From NCBI GenBank assembly GCA_963735055.1, contig CAVTJN010000019.1:62001-126000 (forward strand): a DNA stretch of 64,000 nt, read 5' to 3'. This document shows positions 62,540-64,000 of the stretch, piece after piece; the stretch's first letter is position 1; each line of letters starts with the position of its first letter. Both the position numbers and the translations under genes were made by a program. Source of the stretch: JBBITI01 sp963735055 (lineage in GTDB: Bacteria; Chloroflexota; Dehalococcoidia; Dehalococcoidales; UBA2162). A model generated the notes under the pieces. That model searched no databases. It was not told the DNA's origin and saw only the letters and a program-made list of their open reading frames with translations.

Positions 62540-64000
62540 ATGACGATCGCCTTTGAAGCCTTGAGAGAGAATGCGGTTGCGGAATGGGAAACCATGCAAC
62601 GCGGCAGCCTGCCGACCGTGATGGTGGGGGCGGCCACCTGTGGCCGCGCCGCCGGGGCGTTGGAGGTGTTGGCGGCTGTCACAGAGGTGCTGGAAGAGGA
62701 GCGGACCGGAGCAAACGTCATCCAGGTTGGGTGCGTGGGGGCTTGTTTCGCTGAACCGATCATGAACATCATCAAACCTCCGCACCCGCCGATATTGTAC
62801 GGCAATCTGACCCCTGAAATGGCGGCCGCAATCGCCAAGGACTACCTTGTTCGCGACGATTGCCATCCCGAGCTGGCATTGGGTACCACCGGCGACGCTG
62901 CAGTTGCCGGAATACCAAGACTGTTCGAGACGCCAATGTTCAGCCCCCAGGTCCGCATCGTCCTGCGCCACTGCGGCCTGATCGACCCCGAGAACATGAA
63001 CCATTACGTGGCAAATGGGGGATACAGCGGCCTTGTCAGGGCGCTTGAACTGAGGCCCGAAGATGTCATTGCCGAAATATCAAAGTCAGGGCTGCGTGGC
63101 CGTGGTGGGGCGGGCTTCCCGACCGGTCTGAAATGGGATCTCTGCCGGAAGGCCCCGGGCGAAGAGAAGTACGTCATCTGCAACGCCGATGAGGGCGACC
63201 CCGGGGCGTTCATGAACCGCTCGCTCCTGGAAAGTGATCCTCATTCGGTGGTGGAAGGGATGCTCATCGGGGCCTACGCCATCGGAGCCAGCAAGGGATA
63301 TGTCTATTGCCGGGCGGAAAAACCGTTGGCGATCAGGCGTATTCGGACGGCCTTGAAGCAGGCGGCGGATAATGGACTCGCCGGGGAGAATATCCTGGGT
63401 TCTGGTTTCAGCTTCAAGATTGAGGTGAGGGAAGGCGCCGGGGCTTTTGTGTGCGGCGAGGAGACCGCGCTGATCGCCTCGATCGAAGGTAAACGTGCGA
63501 TGCCTTATCCGCGCCCACCATTCCCGGCTCAGGCGGGCCTGTGGGGCAAACCGACCAACATCAACAACGTGGAGACCTGGGGCAACGTCTCGGCCATAAT
63601 GCAGCGGGGCAGTGAATGGTATTCGAGTTTTGGCACCGAAAAGAGCAAAGGGACCAAGACCTTCGCTCTGGCAGGCAAGATAAAGCGTACCGGGCTTATC
63701 GAAGTGCCCCTGGGCATTCCTCTCGGAGAAATCATCTACGGCATCGGTGGTGGCATCCTTGATGATGCAGATTTCAAAGCAGTCCAGACGGGAGGACCGT
63801 CCGGTGGCTGTATCCCGGCGGACCAACTCAATCTCCCGGTGGACTACGAATCGCTCAACCGGGCCGGCTCCATTATGGGCTCAGGCGGCATGGTGGTGAT
63901 GGACCAGAACACCTGCATGGTGGATGTCGCCCGTTTCTTCATCACCTTTGTCCAATCTGAATCGTGCGGGAAGTGCGTGCCGTGCCGGCTGGGGACCGGG
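62540..64000 (+). CDS. NADH dehydrogenase subunit F-type flavoprotein, 5' part
   Basis: Open from the ATG at 62540 to the window end (487 residues seen). N-terminal thioredoxin-like [2Fe-2S] domain (GAATCGRAAGALE; QVGCVGACFAEP), then the NuoF core: SGLRGRGGAGFPTGLKW (NADH site), CNADEGDPGAFMNRSLLE (FMN site), FVCGEETALIASIEG, and ESCGKCVPCRLGTG, the first three Cys of the [4Fe-4S] N3-type cluster. The extra N-terminal ferredoxin domain is typical of HydB/HndC/HoxF-type subunits of bifurcating or soluble enzymes rather than plain complex I NuoF. The missing 3' end could carry C-terminal 2[4Fe-4S] domains. Confidence 0.93.
   Translation, partial: MTIAFEALRENAVAEWETMQRGSLPTVMVGAATCGRAAGALEVLAAVTEVLEEERTGANVIQVGCVGACFAEPIMNIIKPPHPPILYGNLTPEMAAAIAKDYLVRDDCHPELALGTTGDAAVAGIPRLFETPMFSPQVRIVLRHCGLIDPENMNHYVANGGYSGLVRALELRPEDVIAEISKSGLRGRGGAGFPTGLKWDLCRKAPGEEKYVICNADEGDPGAFMNRSLLESDPHSVVEGMLIGAYAIGASKGYVYCRAEKPLAIRRIRTALKQAADNGLAGENILGSGFSFKIEVREGAGAFVCGEETALIASIEGKRAMPYPRPPFPAQAGLWGKPTNINNVETWGNVSAIMQRGSEWYSSFGTEKSKGTKTFALAGKIKRTGLIEVPLGIPLGEIIYGIGGGILDDADFKAVQTGGPSGGCIPADQLNLPVDYESLNRAGSIMGSGGMVVMDQNTCMVDVARFFITFVQSESCGKCVPCRLGTG

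Overview
This 64 kb high-GC window most likely comes from a Chloroflexota chromosome, probably a Dehalococcoidia-like lineage (inference). The two 876-residue MalT/LuxR-type regulators that open MDTPLL-TKLFVPQPRPGL, the class II (B12) ribonucleotide reductase, the type III glutamine synthetase, the tungsten-type aldehyde ferredoxin oxidoreductase and the many small lipoproteins fit that group. No rRNA, CRISPR array, phage or IS element was recognised. One tRNA-Leu(UAG) is present.

Layout. 1-2.2 kb: 3' part of nrdJ, tail-to-tail with acpS. 2.3-7.4 kb: MFS transporter, tRNA-Leu and a heterodimeric ABC exporter. 7.7-10.3 kb: small proteins (winged-helix regulator, YegP-like, DUF2780, zinc ribbon, small membrane protein). 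10.6-14.3 kb: a serpin facing a membrane-anchored clostripain-family (C11) peptidase. 14.7-22.6 kb: accessory genes (GYD, DUF4126, HIT, PrsW-like, lipoprotein, unusual histidine kinase, SnoaL-like, XRE regulator, SHOCT protein). 22.7-27.8 kb: an A-type haem-copper oxidase cluster (coxB, cupredoxin, coxA, cox4, coxC, ctaB, cytochrome c), implying aerobic or microaerobic respiration. 27.8-34 kb: GMC oxidoreductase, YCII protein, Mg2+ P-type ATPase, flavin reductase, class II aldolase. 34-42 kb: small proteins, MalT-like regulator 1 and a peptide-type ABC importer (binding protein plus two permeases, no ATPases seen). 42.7-51.7 kb: DUF5666 lipoprotein, MarR-MATE pair, secreted protein with a PhoB/HK two-component system, SHOCT protein, acyltransferase, MFS transporter. 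52-58.2 kb: aldehyde ferredoxin oxidoreductase with two beta-grasp proteins, histidine phosphatase, MalT-like regulator 2. 58.3-64 kb: a four-repeat protein and glnN on the minus strand, then a nuoE-nuoF type NADH-oxidising module running off the window end.

A striking property is the number of reading-frame breaks: at least ten loci that are otherwise well conserved (9.9 kb membrane protein, C11 peptidase, HIT, ctaB, GMC, oppC, histidine kinase, acyltransferase, MFS, glnN) change frame. In nearly all of those I resolved by eye, the break is explained by one extra base; the C11 gene alone needs about nine. This points to residual insertion errors in the assembly more than to gene decay, so frameshifted genes are annotated over their full reconstructed span.

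The most interesting biology is the serpin/C11 peptidase pair (predicted P1 Lys opposite an Arg/Lys-type cysteine peptidase family), a histidine kinase with Tyr at the phospho-acceptor position, a probable coxB-cupredoxin fusion, a protein of four 72-residue repeats beside glnN, and a three-copy intergenic repeat, two copies of which follow the paralogous MalT-like genes.
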